64,000 bases of DNA from Pseudomonas fluorescens (GCF_019212185.1 NZ_CP078138.1:6278246-6342245); one strand, 5' to 3'. Positions 1-8,404 are shown, counted from the first letter of the stretch. Notes: generated by a model not told the origin, from the sequence alone. Made by a program: numbers and translations.

Positions 1-6
1 GCGCCC

Positions 7-34
7 AAACAAAACGCCCCGCTAGTGCGGGGCG
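7..34 (-). terminator. Rho-independent terminator after the iron-binding protein gene
   Basis: An 8-bp perfect stem (CGCCCCGC with GCGGGGCG, loop TAGT) is followed on the minus strand by TTTTGTTT. It lies 17 bases past the stop codon of the gene that ends at 51. Confidence 0.8.
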
Positions 35-50
35 CAGTATACCGGCTGAC

Positions 51-1052
51 TCAATTCCAGCCAGCACGGTCCATCAAGCGAATGGCCTCGGCCTGACGCT
101 TGCCCGCCACTTCAACCGGCAGGGCGTCCGGGACGAACTGACCCCAGGCGGCCACTTCGGCCGACGGTTTCACGCTTGGGTTAGCTGGAAATTCCTGGTT
201 GACGTCGGCAAAGATCTTTTGCGCCTCAGGCGTGGTCATCCACTCCACCAGCGCCTTGGCGGCTTCCGGGTGCGGTGCGTATTTGGTCAGGCCGATGCCT
301 GACAGATTGACGTGCACGCCACGGTCAGCCTGGTTCGGCCAGAACAGTTTGACCGGCAGATTCGGGTTCTGCTGGTGCAGGCGGCCGTAGTAGTAAGTGT
401 TGACGATACCGACGTCGCACTGCCCGGCGGCGATCGCCTGCATCACGGCGTTGTCATCGGAGAACACGTCGGTGGCCAGGTTATTTACCCAACCCTTGAT
501 GATCGCTTCAGTCTTGGCTTCGCCATGGGTTTCGATCAGCGTGGCGGTCAGCGACTGGTTGTAGACCTTCTTCGCCGTGCGCAGGCACAGGCGGCCTTCC
601 CACTGTTTGTCGGCCAGGGCTTCGTAAGTGGTCAGTTCACTCGGCTTGACCCGGTCGGTGGAGTACACCAAGGTCCGGGCACGCAGGCTCAGGCCGGTCC
701 AGGCATGGGATTTGGCGCGGTATTGCTGGGGAATATTGGCATCGATGGTTTTCGAGGTGAACGGCTGCAGGATACCCATTTGCTCGGCCTGCCAGAGGTT
801 GCCGGCGTCGACGGTCAGCAGCAGGTCGGCGGTGGCGTTCTCACCTTCGGCCTTGATGCGCTGCATCAGCGGCGCTTCCTTGTCGGTGATGAACTTCACT
901 TTGACACCGGTTTTCTCGGTGTAGGCATCGAAGACCGGTTTGATCAGCTCGTCGATGCGCGAGGAGTAGACCACCACCTCGTCGGCAGCCTGTGCCGTGG
1001 TGCCAATCAGGGTCAGGGCAAGGGCGGTCAGTAGACGCTTCGGTGCCAACAT
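51..1052 (-). CDS. Periplasmic Fe(3+)-binding protein of an ABC transporter (FbpA/HitA type)
   Basis: This 333-residue protein is a class-1 periplasmic ferric-iron binder that delivers iron to an inner-membrane ABC permease. Residues 1-22 form a signal peptide ending AQA before [10 protein letters not shown]. The mature start (VVVYSSR) is typical of the family. A tyrosine run at residues 220-222 (NTYYYG) sits where FbpA proteins carry their two iron-ligating tyrosines. The gene starts with ATG and ends just before a strong terminator. No permease or ATPase gene is in this window; in PAO1, as I recall, the permease gene lies on the far side (PA5216). A possible Fur-like site lies upstream. The family assignment is firm; iron as the substrate is inferred from the tyrosine motif. 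Confidence 0.88.
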   Translation of the reverse strand: MLAPKRLLTALALTLIGTTAQAADEVVVYSSRIDELIKPVFDAYTEKTGVKVKFITDKEAPLMQRIKAEGENATADLLLTVDAGNLWQAEQMGILQPFTSKTIDANIPQQYRAKSHAWTGLSLRARTLVYSTDRVKPSELTTYEALADKQWEGRLCLRTAKKVYNQSLTATLIETHGEAKTEAIIKGWVNNLATDVFSDDNAVMQAIAAGQCDVGIVNTYYYGRLHQQNPNLPVKLFWPNQADRGVHVNLSGIGLTKYAPHPEAAKALVEWMTTPEAQKIFADVNQEFPANPSVKPSAEVAAWGQFVPDALPVEVAGKRQAEAIRLMDRAGWN

Positions 1053-1084
1053 GGGAGCGGTCTCTCGATAGCAAAAATGAGCCG

Positions 1085-1105
1085 AAATGATAAGGACTCA
1101 CATTT
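1085..1105. promoter_or_regulatory. Possible Fur-like site upstream of the iron-binding protein gene
   Basis: The sequence carries AAATGATAA and ends in CATTT, so the outer arms are inverted repeats (AAATG and CATTT) and one half resembles the Fur consensus AATGATAAT. It lies 33-53 bases upstream of the start at 1052. The match is partial, and only the neighbouring iron gene makes it plausible. Confidence 0.25.
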
Positions 1106-1159
1106 ACCAGCTCAACCGATCCCTCCGCCGCACAAGTTACCAGATGTTGCGCGGCGCCC

Positions 1160-2383
1160 TCATGCCTTGGCCAGCTCCGGCAGATCGCCGCTCAAACCCA
1201 GGGCCTGACGCACAAACAGCGCCTTGGCCTCGGGCATCTGATCGACCATTTTCAAGCCGCTGTTGCGCAACCAGCGCACCGGCAAGGGATCGGCCTGGAA
1301 CAAACGCTCGAATCCTTCCATCGCCGCCATCAACGCCAGGTTGTGCGGCATGCGCCGCCGCTCGTAGCGACTGAGCACCTTCACCTCCGCCAGCCGCTCG
1401 CCACGGCCGGCGGCTTGCAGCAGCACTTCGGCCAGCACCGCGGCGTCGAGGAAACCGAGGTTGACGCCCTGCCCAGCAAGGGGGTGAATGGTATGCGCGG
1501 CGTCGCCGATCAGCGCCAGCCCCTCTGCCACGTAGCGCTTGGCATGTCGCTGGCGCAACGGCACGCAGAGCCGTGGATCAGCGCCGAGCACGCGACCAAG
1601 GCGCCCTTCGAAGGCACGCTCCAGTTCTGCGCAAAATGCTTCTTCGTCCAGCGTCATCAGGCGTTGCGCCTGTTCGGGCGTCGTCGACCAGACAATCGAA
1701 CACCAGTCGTGCTGACCGTCGCGCTCCAGCGGCAGGAACGCCAACGGGCCGTCGTCGGTGAAACGCTGCCAGGCGGTCATCTGGTGCGGTTGGGAGCTGC
1801 GCACGCTGGTGACGATTGCATGGTGTAGATAATCCCACTCCCGGGTGGCCACCCCGGTGAGGCGGCGCACCGCCGAGTTAGCGCCGTCGGCGGCAATCAC
1901 CAGCGGGGCACGCAGGGTGCGGCCATCGGCCAGGGTCAGCAGCCAGTCATCGCCGGAGCGGCGCATCTGCTCCAGCCGCGCATTGGCCAGTAGACCCAGG
2001 TCGCAATCATGCAGGCGCTCGAGCAAAGCGTCCTGAACCACCCGATTCTCGACGATATACCCCAGTGTCTCGGCGTGCACGCTGGCCGCCGAAAAGTGAA
2101 TCTGACCGGTGCCGCTGCCGTCCCACACCTGCATGTCGGAGTACGGACTGCTGCGCCGCTTGAGCACACCGTCCCAGACGCCCAGACGCTCGAGAATCCG
2201 CTGGCTGGCGACGGACAACGCACTGACCCGCGGTTCGAAGGCCGATTGCGCATCAAAGGGTTTGACGCTCATCGGGCTGCCGTCGAGCAGCAACACTTCC
2301 AGGCCACTGTCCTGTAGCGCCAGTGCCAGGGCACTGCCGACCATTCCAGCCCCGACAATCAGCAGATCTGCGCGCATGTCCAT
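1160..2383 (-). CDS. ubiI: FAD-dependent ubiquinone-biosynthesis hydroxylase (UbiI type)
   Basis: This 407-residue flavoprotein monooxygenase belongs to the UbiH/UbiF/UbiI/VisC family, which hydroxylates the ring of polyprenyl intermediates in ubiquinone synthesis. The N-terminal dinucleotide motif VGAGMVGSA is at residues 10-18. The second FAD motif GDAAHTIHPLAGQG lies near residue 290. It is the last gene of a minus-strand operon with pepP, ubiH and a DUF4442 gene, and starts 3 bases after the stop of the DUF4442 gene. UbiI hydroxylates C5, whereas UbiF acts on C6. I prefer UbiI because Pseudomonas uses a Coq7-type enzyme for the C6 step and this position matches PA5221, but sequence alone does not fix the position specificity. 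An ATG two codons further in is an alternative start. Confidence 0.8.
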   Translation of the reverse strand: MDMRADLLIVGAGMVGSALALALQDSGLEVLLLDGSPMSVKPFDAQSAFEPRVSALSVASQRILERLGVWDGVLKRRSSPYSDMQVWDGSGTGQIHFSAASVHAETLGYIVENRVVQDALLERLHDCDLGLLANARLEQMRRSGDDWLLTLADGRTLRAPLVIAADGANSAVRRLTGVATREWDYLHHAIVTSVRSSQPHQMTAWQRFTDDGPLAFLPLERDGQHDWCSIVWSTTPEQAQRLMTLDEEAFCAELERAFEGRLGRVLGADPRLCVPLRQRHAKRYVAEGLALIGDAAHTIHPLAGQGVNLGFLDAAVLAEVLLQAAGRGERLAEVKVLSRYERRRMPHNLALMAAMEGFERLFQADPLPVRWLRNSGLKMVDQMPEAKALFVRQALGLSGDLPELAKA

Positions 2384-2386
2384 GCT

Positions 2387-2872
2387 TTAAGCCTGTCTCG
2401 CTTGCGGCTTGAGCCGCACGTAAAGGGTTTTCTCGACCCGGGCAACCAGGGTGCCAGCGCCGTCGTGAATATCGATCCGCAATTGCGGCAGGTACTTTTC
2501 GCCATTGGCGGTGTGCTCGCGCACTTCGTCGAGCAGCCCCTGATCGATGCGAAAACGGGCGAATACCGGCCCCTTGCCAGGGGAAATGAAGTCGATATCG
2601 GCCGACTTGTCCCAGACGATGTAGTCGCGCCCGAGGTTTTCCATGAGCATCAGCATGAAAAACGGGTCGATCATCGAATACAGGCTGCCACCGAACTGGG
2701 TGCCCACGTAATTACGGTTGTACCAGCCCAGCCCCATGCTCACCTGGACATCGCGAAAGTCGTCGCTGATCTGCCGCACGCGCACGCCGGCACCGATATA
2801 GGGCGGGTAAAAGCACATCAGGATGCGCATCAACCGTGCCTTGCCGACTTTGCGGGTCAACCACTCAAACAT
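2387..2872 (-). CDS. DUF4442 hotdog-fold protein in the ubi operon
   Basis: This 161-residue protein looks like a DUF4442 member, related to hotdog-fold thioesterases such as the PaaI group. It begins MFEWLTRKVG and contains GTQFGGSLYSMIDPF near residues 57-71, which resembles the thioesterase-fold helix. The start at 2872 overlaps the end of ubiH by 8 bases, which decides it against a longer frame running back inside ubiH. It sits between ubiH and ubiI, so co-expression with the ubiquinone hydroxylases is almost certain, yet no Ubi function is established for it as far as I know. A role in releasing or protecting an acyl or polyprenyl intermediate is speculation. Confidence 0.8.
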   Translation of the reverse strand: MFEWLTRKVGKARLMRILMCFYPPYIGAGVRVRQISDDFRDVQVSMGLGWYNRNYVGTQFGGSLYSMIDPFFMLMLMENLGRDYIVWDKSADIDFISPGKGPVFARFRIDQGLLDEVREHTANGEKYLPQLRIDIHDGAGTLVARVEKTLYVRLKPQARQA

Positions 2873-4052
2873 CCGGACGCGTCCCCAGGCCCATGGCCTG
2901 CCGGGCGAACCAGCGTTTGGCCGGTGGCAACAAGTCGAGGCCCAACAGGCCGATATTGCGCCCCAGGGAAACCAGCGGCTGGGAGCTGCCGAACAGCCGC
3001 GTGACCTGATCGGAGAAGCCGACGGTGAGGTTCTGGTCGAGGCGTTGGCGCTCGCGATAAGCCTGCAGGGTAGCGAAATCACCCGGCATGTTGTCACTGG
3101 CGAGCAAGGCCTCAGCCAGGGCCAGGGCGTCGCGCAAGGACAGGTTGAAGCCTTGCCCGGCAATCGGATGCAGGCTGTGGGCGGCATTGCCCAACACCGC
3201 CAGATGCGGACGCACCTGTTCCTCGGCCTCGATCAGCGACAGCGGATACAAATGCCGTGCGCCGACCTGCTTGAGCGTACCCAGGCGGTACCCGAACACG
3301 CCCTGCAACTCACTGAGGAAACTGCGCTCATCCAGTGCCGCCAGGCGTTGCGCATCCATGCCCAGGCGGGTCCAGACCAGCGCGCAGCGATTTTCCGGCA
3401 ACGGCAACAAGGCCATCGGACCGTCATCGGTGAAGCGTTCGAAGGCCATGCCGTTGTGCGCTTCACTGGGGGTGATGTTGGCGATCAAGGCGCTCTGGTT
3501 ATACGGACGCGACTTGACGCCAATGCCCAACTGCTCACGCAAGCCGGAACGGCCGCCGTCGGCCAAAACCGCCAGGTCGCACTCGAGACTGGTTTCATCA
3601 TTGAGGGTCAACCGATAGCCGTCTTCCAGCGGCTCCATGCGCGTGACCTCGGCCGGGCAACGCCAACTGATCACGTCCTTGTCCAGGCCCTGCCACAGGC
3701 ATTGGCCCAGCCAGGCGTTTTCCACCACGTAGCCGAGGGCCGGTACGCCCTCTTCCATCGCCGACAGACGGGCGGTGGAAAAACGTCCACGGTCAGACAC
3801 ATGAATCTGCTTGATCGGCTCAGCACGCCGCGAAATCGCCTGCCACAGACCCAGGCGCTGGTAAATCTGCTGCGCGCCGTAGGACAACGCCGAAGAACGC
3901 GCGTCGTAACTCGGTTGATAGCTGTCACCGGGAGCGAAGGGTTCGATCAGCACGATCTTCCAGCCGCGCGCCTTGGCGCCCGCCTGCAAGGCTAACGCCA
4001 GACTGGCGCCGACCAGCCCGCCACCGATGATTGCCAGATTGACCCGGCTCAT
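2865..4052 (-). CDS. ubiH: 2-octaprenyl-6-methoxyphenol hydroxylase
   Basis: This 395-residue FAD monooxygenase hydroxylates C1 of the ubiquinone ring precursor. The Rossmann motif IGGGLVGASLALAL is at residues 9-22. The late FAD/substrate motif is GNAAHSLHPIAGQGFNL, with Asn in place of the Asp seen in the UbiI paralogue; E. coli UbiH also has Asn there. Its ATG overlaps the pepP stop by 4 bases (ATGA), and its stop overlaps the next gene by 8, so translation in the operon is coupled. The pairing pepP-ubiH is conserved in gammaproteobacteria, which supports the assignment. Confidence 0.92.
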   Translation of the reverse strand: MSRVNLAIIGGGLVGASLALALQAGAKARGWKIVLIEPFAPGDSYQPSYDARSSALSYGAQQIYQRLGLWQAISRRAEPIKQIHVSDRGRFSTARLSAMEEGVPALGYVVENAWLGQCLWQGLDKDVISWRCPAEVTRMEPLEDGYRLTLNDETSLECDLAVLADGGRSGLREQLGIGVKSRPYNQSALIANITPSEAHNGMAFERFTDDGPMALLPLPENRCALVWTRLGMDAQRLAALDERSFLSELQGVFGYRLGTLKQVGARHLYPLSLIEAEEQVRPHLAVLGNAAHSLHPIAGQGFNLSLRDALALAEALLASDNMPGDFATLQAYRERQRLDQNLTVGFSDQVTRLFGSSQPLVSLGRNIGLLGLDLLPPAKRWFARQAMGLGTRPDV

Positions 4053-5383
4053 GCGACCTGGGTCCGGGCAGCGGCCATCAACGTCTCGATCTCGGCGACC
4101 GTCTTCGGCACGCCATGGGTCAGGATTTCACAGCCTTGCTTGGTCACTACCACGTCATCCTCGATGCGCACGCCAATGCCGCGCCATTTCTTCGCTACGT
4201 TCTGATTGTCCGCAGCGATGTAAATCCCCGGCTCGACGGTCAGGGCCATGCCGACTTCCAGCACCCGCCACTCCCCGCCGACCTTGTACTCGCCGACATC
4301 GTGCACATCCATGCCCAGCCAATGTCCGGCGCGATGCATGTAGAACGCCTTGTAGGCTTCGCTGGCTATCAACTCGTCGACCTCACCTTGCAGCAATCCC
4401 AGCTCGACCAGACCGGCGGTGATCACTTGCACCGTGGCTTCGTGTGCCTGATTCCAGTGCTTGTTCGGCGCAATCTGTGCGAACGCGGCTTCCTGCGCGG
4501 CCAGAACCAGCTCATAGATCGCCTTCTGCTCCGCCGAAAACTTGCCGTTGACCGGCCAGGTGCGTGTGATATCGCTGGCGTAACAGTCGATCTCGCAGCC
4601 GGCGTCGATCAGGACCAGGTCGCCGTCCTTGAGCTGCGCGTCATTCTGTTGGTAGTGCAGGATGCAACTGTTGCGCCCGGCGGCGACGATCGAGCCATAG
4701 GCCGGCATTTTTGCCCCACCCTTGCGGAACTCGTAATCCAGCTCGGCTTCAAGGCTGAACTCGTGCAAGCCCACTCGGCTCGCTTGCATCGCCCGGATAT
4801 GGGCCTGGGCGGAAATCCGCGCGGCTTCGCGCATCACCTTGACCTCTGCCGCCGATTTATACAGGCGCATGTCGTGCAACAGATGATCCAGAGCAACGAA
4901 TTCGTTCGGCGGCTGGGCGCCGAGGTGCGCCTTGGAGCGAATCACGTTGATCCACTCCATCAGGTGCCGGTCGAATTCCGCGTTACTGCCCATCGCCGAG
5001 TACACCCGGTCACGGCCTTCGATCAGGCCGGGGAGAATGTCGTCGATATCGGTAATCGGAAAGGCATCATCAGCACCGAAATCGCGAATCGCGCCTTCCT
5101 GGCCGGCACGCAGGCCATCCCAAAGTTCGCGCTCGGCATTGCGCTCGCGACAGAACAGGATGTACTCGCCGTGCTCGCGCCCAGGGATCAGGACAATGAC
5201 TGCCTGAGGCTCCGGGAAACCGCTGAGGTATTGGAAATCGCTGTCCTGGCGGTAGACGTGCTCGACGTCACGGTTGCGGATCGCCACGGCGGCGGCCGGC
5301 AGGATTGCGATGCTGTTGGGTTCCATCTGCGCCATCAGCGCCTTGCGGCGGCGGGTGTATTCCGATTTCGGGATATGAATCAT
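4049..5383 (-). CDS. pepP: Xaa-Pro aminopeptidase (aminopeptidase P)
   Basis: This 444-residue metallopeptidase releases the N-terminal residue from peptides whose second residue is proline. The C-terminal pita-bread domain shows the dinuclear-metal ligands: LIDAGCE and ASDITRTWP (two Asp), HWLGMDVHD (His), TVEPGIY (Glu) and GVRIEDDV (Glu). The frame is open back to a TTG at 5410, but the ATG at 5383 (MIHIPKSEYTRRRK) gives the usual family start and length. It follows the ygfB-like gene by 31 bases and overlaps ubiH by 4 bases. Confidence 0.95.
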   Translation of the reverse strand: MIHIPKSEYTRRRKALMAQMEPNSIAILPAAAVAIRNRDVEHVYRQDSDFQYLSGFPEPQAVIVLIPGREHGEYILFCRERNAERELWDGLRAGQEGAIRDFGADDAFPITDIDDILPGLIEGRDRVYSAMGSNAEFDRHLMEWINVIRSKAHLGAQPPNEFVALDHLLHDMRLYKSAAEVKVMREAARISAQAHIRAMQASRVGLHEFSLEAELDYEFRKGGAKMPAYGSIVAAGRNSCILHYQQNDAQLKDGDLVLIDAGCEIDCYASDITRTWPVNGKFSAEQKAIYELVLAAQEAAFAQIAPNKHWNQAHEATVQVITAGLVELGLLQGEVDELIASEAYKAFYMHRAGHWLGMDVHDVGEYKVGGEWRVLEVGMALTVEPGIYIAADNQNVAKKWRGIGVRIEDDVVVTKQGCEILTHGVPKTVAEIETLMAAARTQVA

Positions 5384-5414
5384 GGGCAGATGGGCGTCCC
5401 TTTCCAGCAATGGA

Positions 5415-5975
5415 TTAATGCAGCGATGGCTTGGCAGCAGCCGGTTCGGCGGCTTTTTTGGTCTCGGTAAACAGCAGCAATGGGGCGACCCGCAGGTACT
5501 CCATGACTTCCATATAGTCGTTTTCGCCGTCGTCGGACTCTTCCAGAGCGTCCTGGACCTGGGAAATGGCCGAAAGGTCCTGCAACACTTCGGTGGCTTC
5601 GGTACTCAGCATGCTGCTGTCACGGCAGTTCAGGCCAAAACCGCTGAGGAAACCCTGGCACCACTCGCCCAGCGCGGCTGCACGCTCAGTGAGCGGCGCA
5701 TCGTCGGTTGGCAACAGCAGGACCACGGTCATGTCTTCGCCGGTCAGCTCGCCCTTGACCATCTCCTGCAGGCCGATCAGGGCGTTGCGGACATTGTCAT
5801 GCGGCTCGCTTTCGAGCAGTTCGGCGGCATCGATCAGCCAGCCTTCGGCATCAAAGCCGGCGCCGGCGCAGCTGCGGCCGAGCAACAGGCCGTGCAGTTC
5901 GGCAGGCGAGACAGGATGGCCGCTGGTTTGCAGCAGGGTGGCAAAGGCTTGGTACGGAGAATTCTGAATGGGCAT
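5415..5975 (-). CDS. UPF0149 (YgfB/YecA) family protein
   Basis: This 186-residue protein belongs to UPF0149, a family placed ahead of pepP and ubiH in many gammaproteobacteria. It starts with ATG and has the family features of an N-terminal [12 protein letters not shown] segment, a [10 protein letters not shown] motif near residue 107 and an acidic run ([19 protein letters not shown]) near the C-terminus. In P. aeruginosa the YgfB homologue has been linked to expression of the amidase AmpDh3 and beta-lactam resistance. Whether this copy does the same is inference. It is the first gene of the operon, and the 164 bases up to the divergent gene at 6140 hold the promoters. Confidence 0.88.
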   Translation of the reverse strand: MPIQNSPYQAFATLLQTSGHPVSPAELHGLLLGRSCAGAGFDAEGWLIDAAELLESEPHDNVRNALIGLQEMVKGELTGEDMTVVLLLPTDDAPLTERAAALGEWCQGFLSGFGLNCRDSSMLSTEATEVLQDLSAISQVQDALEESDDGENDYMEVMEYLRVAPLLLFTETKKAAEPAAAKPSLH

Positions 5976-6040
5976 GGGTAGCTAGGCGCCAAGCGGCGCT
6001 ATGTCTAGAATGAAGGCCTTGTATCCTACATCGACTCCCC

Positions 6041-6066
6041 TGTAGGAGCGAGCCTGCTCGCGATGT
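6041..6066. repeat. REP-like element
   Basis: The string TGTAGGAGCGAGCCTGCTCGCGAT is a typical fluorescent-pseudomonad REP, with the short palindrome GCGAGCCTGCTCGC preceded by TGTAGGA. It sits between the divergent ygfB-like and ZapB-like genes. Confidence 0.7.
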
Positions 6067-6139
6067 TAACGCCGAGCATCTGACACCACGCGGTGCGAGA
6101 TCGCGCCTGAAGTCCGCCCCCCATCAGACAGTGAAGACA

Positions 6140-6349
6140 ATGGAAGACGACGACCTGCAAGCGCTGATGGCCAGACTCGAGTTGTTAATTACCCGAGTCG
6201 AGCAACTAAAGAGTCAAAACGGACTCTTACTAGCTCAGGAAAAAACCTGGCGCGAGGAACGCGCGCACCTCATTGAAAAAAATGAAATCGCCCGGCGTAA
6301 GGTCGAATCGATGATTTCGCGCCTCAAGGCCCTGGAGCAAGACTCATGA
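6140..6349 (+). CDS. TIGR02449-type short coiled-coil protein (ZapB-like)
   Basis: This 69-residue protein is nearly all predicted coiled coil (LQALMARLELLITRVEQL, then a Glu/Lys/Arg-rich helix ending SRLKALEQDS). It resembles the small ZapB-like proteins encoded beside zapA. The GTG at 6131 is also in frame, but the ATG at 6140 (MEDDDLQAL) fits the family start. Its stop overlaps the zapA start by 4 bases, so the two are translationally coupled. A role with ZapA at the division ring is inferred from this coupling and from the resemblance to ZapB. Confidence 0.85.
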   Translation: MEDDDLQALMARLELLITRVEQLKSQNGLLLAQEKTWREERAHLIEKNEIARRKVESMISRLKALEQDS

Positions 6350-6663
6350 GTTCAAGCAATAGCGTCACCGTGCAGATCCTCGATAAAGAGTATTCGATCA
6401 TCTGCCCCCAGGAAGAACGCAGCAACCTGGTGAGCGCCGCCCGCTACCTGGACGGCAAGATGCGCGAAATCCGCAGCAGCGGCAAAGTCATCGGCGCCGA
6501 TCGCATTGCCGTGATGGCCGCCTTGAACATCACCCATGACCTGCTGCACAGCCAGGAACGACCGGACGTGCAGGCCAGCGGCTCGACTCGCGAGCAGGTG
6601 CGTGATCTGCTCGATCGCGTCGACCTGGTGCTCGCGTCCGATCAGGATGTAGGCAAAAGCTGA
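6346..6663 (+). CDS. zapA: Cell division protein ZapA
   Basis: This 105-residue protein is the FtsZ-associated factor that crosslinks FtsZ filaments at the Z-ring. It shows the family pattern: a short N-terminal beta segment (VTVQILDKEYSIICP), then LVSAARYLDGKMREIR, then the IAVMAALNITHDLL helix that leads to a dimerisation coil. Length is normal. It overlaps the upstream coiled-coil gene by ATGA and is followed within 32 bases by the 6S RNA gene, the usual gammaproteobacterial arrangement. Confidence 0.93.
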   Translation: MSSSNSVTVQILDKEYSIICPQEERSNLVSAARYLDGKMREIRSSGKVIGADRIAVMAALNITHDLLHSQERPDVQASGSTREQVRDLLDRVDLVLASDQDVGKS

Positions 6664-6682
6664 TTCCTTGGGGTGGTTGCGG

Positions 6683-6688
6683 TATACT
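6683..6688 (+). promoter_or_regulatory. Minus-10 element of the 6S RNA promoter
   Basis: TATACT stands 6-7 bases before the inferred 5' end of 6S RNA near 6695. I see no good -35 hexamer at the matching distance, so recognition may rely on an extended region (GCGGTATACT). Confidence 0.55.
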
Positions 6689-6693
6689 CGCGC

Positions 6694-6876
6694 CACTCCC
6701 TGGGGTGCTTGCCAGTTGACGATGTCCCTGAGCCGATTCGCACTACCCTGGAGGTTGCACGTTGGGCTGGTGTGCATGTCCGCTAGACGGAAAGCCTTAA
6801 AGCCTACTGCATCTTCCACCTTGAACTTTCGGGTTCAAGGGCTAAGTCAGCAGCGGTTCATCCGGGGAGCCTGATT
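6694..6876 (+). ncRNA. ssrS: 6S RNA
   Basis: 6S RNA binds the sigma-70 RNA polymerase holoenzyme by mimicking an open promoter and lowers transcription in stationary phase. The 5' end ACTCCCTGGGG pairs with the 3' end CCGGGGAGCC to close the long stem. Conserved internal blocks are visible, including GTCCCTGAGCCGAT, GTGCATGTCCGC, CGGAAAGCCTTA and the hairpin CCTTGAACTTTCGGGTTCAAGG. The position between zapA and the 5-formyltetrahydrofolate cyclo-ligase gene is the conserved location. The ends are estimated from the stem to within a few bases. Confidence 0.9.
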
Positions 6877-6877
6877 C

Positions 6878-6913
6878 AAGCCGATGCCAGTTCATACTGG
6901 CATCGGCTTTTTA
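6878..6913 (+). terminator. Terminator downstream of 6S RNA
   Basis: A perfect 13-bp stem (AAGCCGATGCCAG with CTGGCATCGGCTT, loop TTCATA) is followed by TTTTT. It separates 6S RNA from the cyclo-ligase gene, which starts 46 bases later; partial read-through is possible. Confidence 0.85.
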
Positions 6914-6959
6914 CGATCACGCCCTTCTGGCGTATTCGACACTCGAACAGCCCAAGACG

Positions 6960-7583
6960 ATGACCGAACCTGCGCCGCTTTCCCGCCCGCAACTTCGACG
7001 CCAGTTGCGCAAGGCCCGCCGCGCACTGACCGGCCGCCAGCAACAGCAGGCCGCCCGCGGGCTGTATCGACAACTGGCGCAACATCCGTTGTTTCGCCGG
7101 GCCAGACACATATCCCTGTACCTGCCCACCGACGGTGAAATCGATCCGCGCCTGCTGCTGCGCGCCGCCCAGCGCCGGGGCAAGGCCACCTACCTGCCGG
7201 TGCTCAGCGCCTGGCCTCGGACCAAAATGGTCTTCCAGCGCATTCGTCCCGGCGAAAAACTGCAGCCCAACCGTTTTCGCATTCTCGAGCCGCGAGTCAA
7301 CCCGGCGCGCCAGCGCAAGGTCTGGACACTGGACCTGGTGCTGTTGCCGCTGGTCGGTTTTGACGAGGACGGTGGGCGCCTGGGCATGGGCGGCGGTTTC
7401 TATGACCGCAGCCTGGCGTATCTGGAGCGCCGCAAAAGCTGGCGCAAGCCGACGCTGATGGGCCTGGCCCACGAATGTCAGAAAGTCGGGAAGCTGGCAC
7501 AAGCCAGTTGGGATGTGCCGCTGCAAGGCACGGTGACCGATCGCCAGTGGTACGTTGCCGACCCGGCGATCCTTGACACTTGA
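6960..7583 (+). CDS. 5-formyltetrahydrofolate cyclo-ligase
   Basis: This 207-residue enzyme (YgfA/MTHFS family) uses ATP to convert 5-formyl-THF to 5,10-methenyl-THF, recycling a folate by-product. The ATP/folate-binding motif GMGGGFYDRSL is near residue 142. An N-terminal basic segment (RPQLRRQLRKARRAL) is usual. The location immediately after 6S RNA is conserved across gammaproteobacteria, where the two are often co-transcribed. Here a strong terminator lies between them, so the gene may have its own promoter or depend on read-through. Confidence 0.93.
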   Translation: MTEPAPLSRPQLRRQLRKARRALTGRQQQQAARGLYRQLAQHPLFRRARHISLYLPTDGEIDPRLLLRAAQRRGKATYLPVLSAWPRTKMVFQRIRPGEKLQPNRFRILEPRVNPARQRKVWTLDLVLLPLVGFDEDGGRLGMGGGFYDRSLAYLERRKSWRKPTLMGLAHECQKVGKLAQASWDVPLQGTVTDRQWYVADPAILDT

Positions 7584-7586
7584 ACC

Positions 7587-7733
7587 TTAGCGCTTGAAGG
7601 GCTGGATCTGTTGCGCGACTTCGATCGGTGCATCGGTCTTGTTGGCCCACAGGCTCTGTGCGTAACCGGTCGTCACCACACCCAGACCAAACACGATCAC
7701 CAGTACCCAGAGTAAATCCGGCTTGCGTTGCAT
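7587..7733 (-). CDS. Small single-span membrane protein of unknown function (48 residues)
   Basis: This frame is shorter than common length cut-offs. It starts ATG CAA CGC (MQRKPDLLWV) and ends with TAA. A positively charged N-terminus (RK) is followed by one hydrophobic helix at about residues 8-22, then a short polar tail ending QIQPFKR. GGGGGGC precedes the start, an imperfect but possible ribosome site. It is convergent with the cyclo-ligase gene, with stops 4 bases apart, and fills an otherwise empty 347-base gap. Codon choice (CTG, GTG, ACC, GCC) matches neighbouring genes. I believe relatives exist in other pseudomonads at this place, but that is from memory. I know of no function. Confidence 0.7.
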   Translation of the reverse strand: MQRKPDLLWVLVIVFGLGVVTTGYAQSLWANKTDAPIEVAQQIQPFKR

Positions 7734-7930
7734 CGATTGCCCCCCTCAAGGCGTGTCACACACGATGTCAGCAGCCGTGTCCATTCCAGGCCGTGCTTGC
7801 CGCGTCTTGCTTAAAAGTCCGGCATTTTGCGGTAACGTGAGGCGACACGCAAACACTGGCGTCAACCGACCGTCGGTTTGTCATATATTTACCCTTATCC
7901 TTCGCGCCCCCTTCTTTTGGAGCATAAAAG

Positions 7931-8380
7931 ATGACCTATTGGCTGATGAAATCCGAGCCCGACGAGCTCTCAATCAAAGGCCTGGAAAAGCTCGGCGAAG
8001 CCCGTTGGGACGGGGTTCGCAACTACCAGGCACGGAATTTCCTGCGAGCCATGGCGGTGGGTGACGAGTTTTTCTTTTATCACTCAAGCTGCCCCGAGCC
8101 GGGTATCGCCGGGATCGGGCGGATCATCGAAGCCGCCTACCCGGACCCGACGGCGCTGGAGCCCGAGAGCCACTACTTCGACCCCAAGGCCAACGCTGAA
8201 AAGAACCCTTGGAGTGCGATCAACGTCGCGCACGTGGAAACCTTTCCCAAGGTGCTCAGGCTCGACTACCTGAAGCAACAAAGTGCCCTGGAACAGATGC
8301 CCCTGGTGCAGAAAGGCAGCCGGCTTTCGGTGATGCCGGTCACCGCCGAGCAATGGGCTGCCGTACTTGCATTGCGCTGA
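7931..8380 (+). CDS. EVE domain protein
   Basis: This 149-residue protein is a single EVE domain, a PUA-like fold thought to recognise modified bases in DNA or RNA. It begins MTYWLMKSEPDE and has the signature WDGVRNYQARNFLRAM at about residues 26-41, then FFYHSSCPEPGIAGIGRI. It is found as a stand-alone housekeeping gene in many proteobacteria (YwqK/thymocyte nuclear protein 1 type). A TTTTGGAGC ribosome site lies 8 bases upstream. No restriction or modification gene is adjacent, so a defence role is not supported here. Confidence 0.9.
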   Translation: MTYWLMKSEPDELSIKGLEKLGEARWDGVRNYQARNFLRAMAVGDEFFFYHSSCPEPGIAGIGRIIEAAYPDPTALEPESHYFDPKANAEKNPWSAINVAHVETFPKVLRLDYLKQQSALEQMPLVQKGSRLSVMPVTAEQWAAVLALR

Positions 8381-8404
8381 TGGAGCATTAGCGCCCGTCG
8401 GCCC

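Noticed and set aside
5384..5410. Extended pepP start at TTG 5410
   Set aside because: The ATG at 5383 gives the family N-terminus MIHIPKSEY and length; the extra nine residues lack conservation as far as I know.
7931..8380. EVE protein as part of a defence or modification system
   Set aside because: No methyltransferase, nuclease or other defence gene is near; stand-alone EVE genes are common housekeeping genes.
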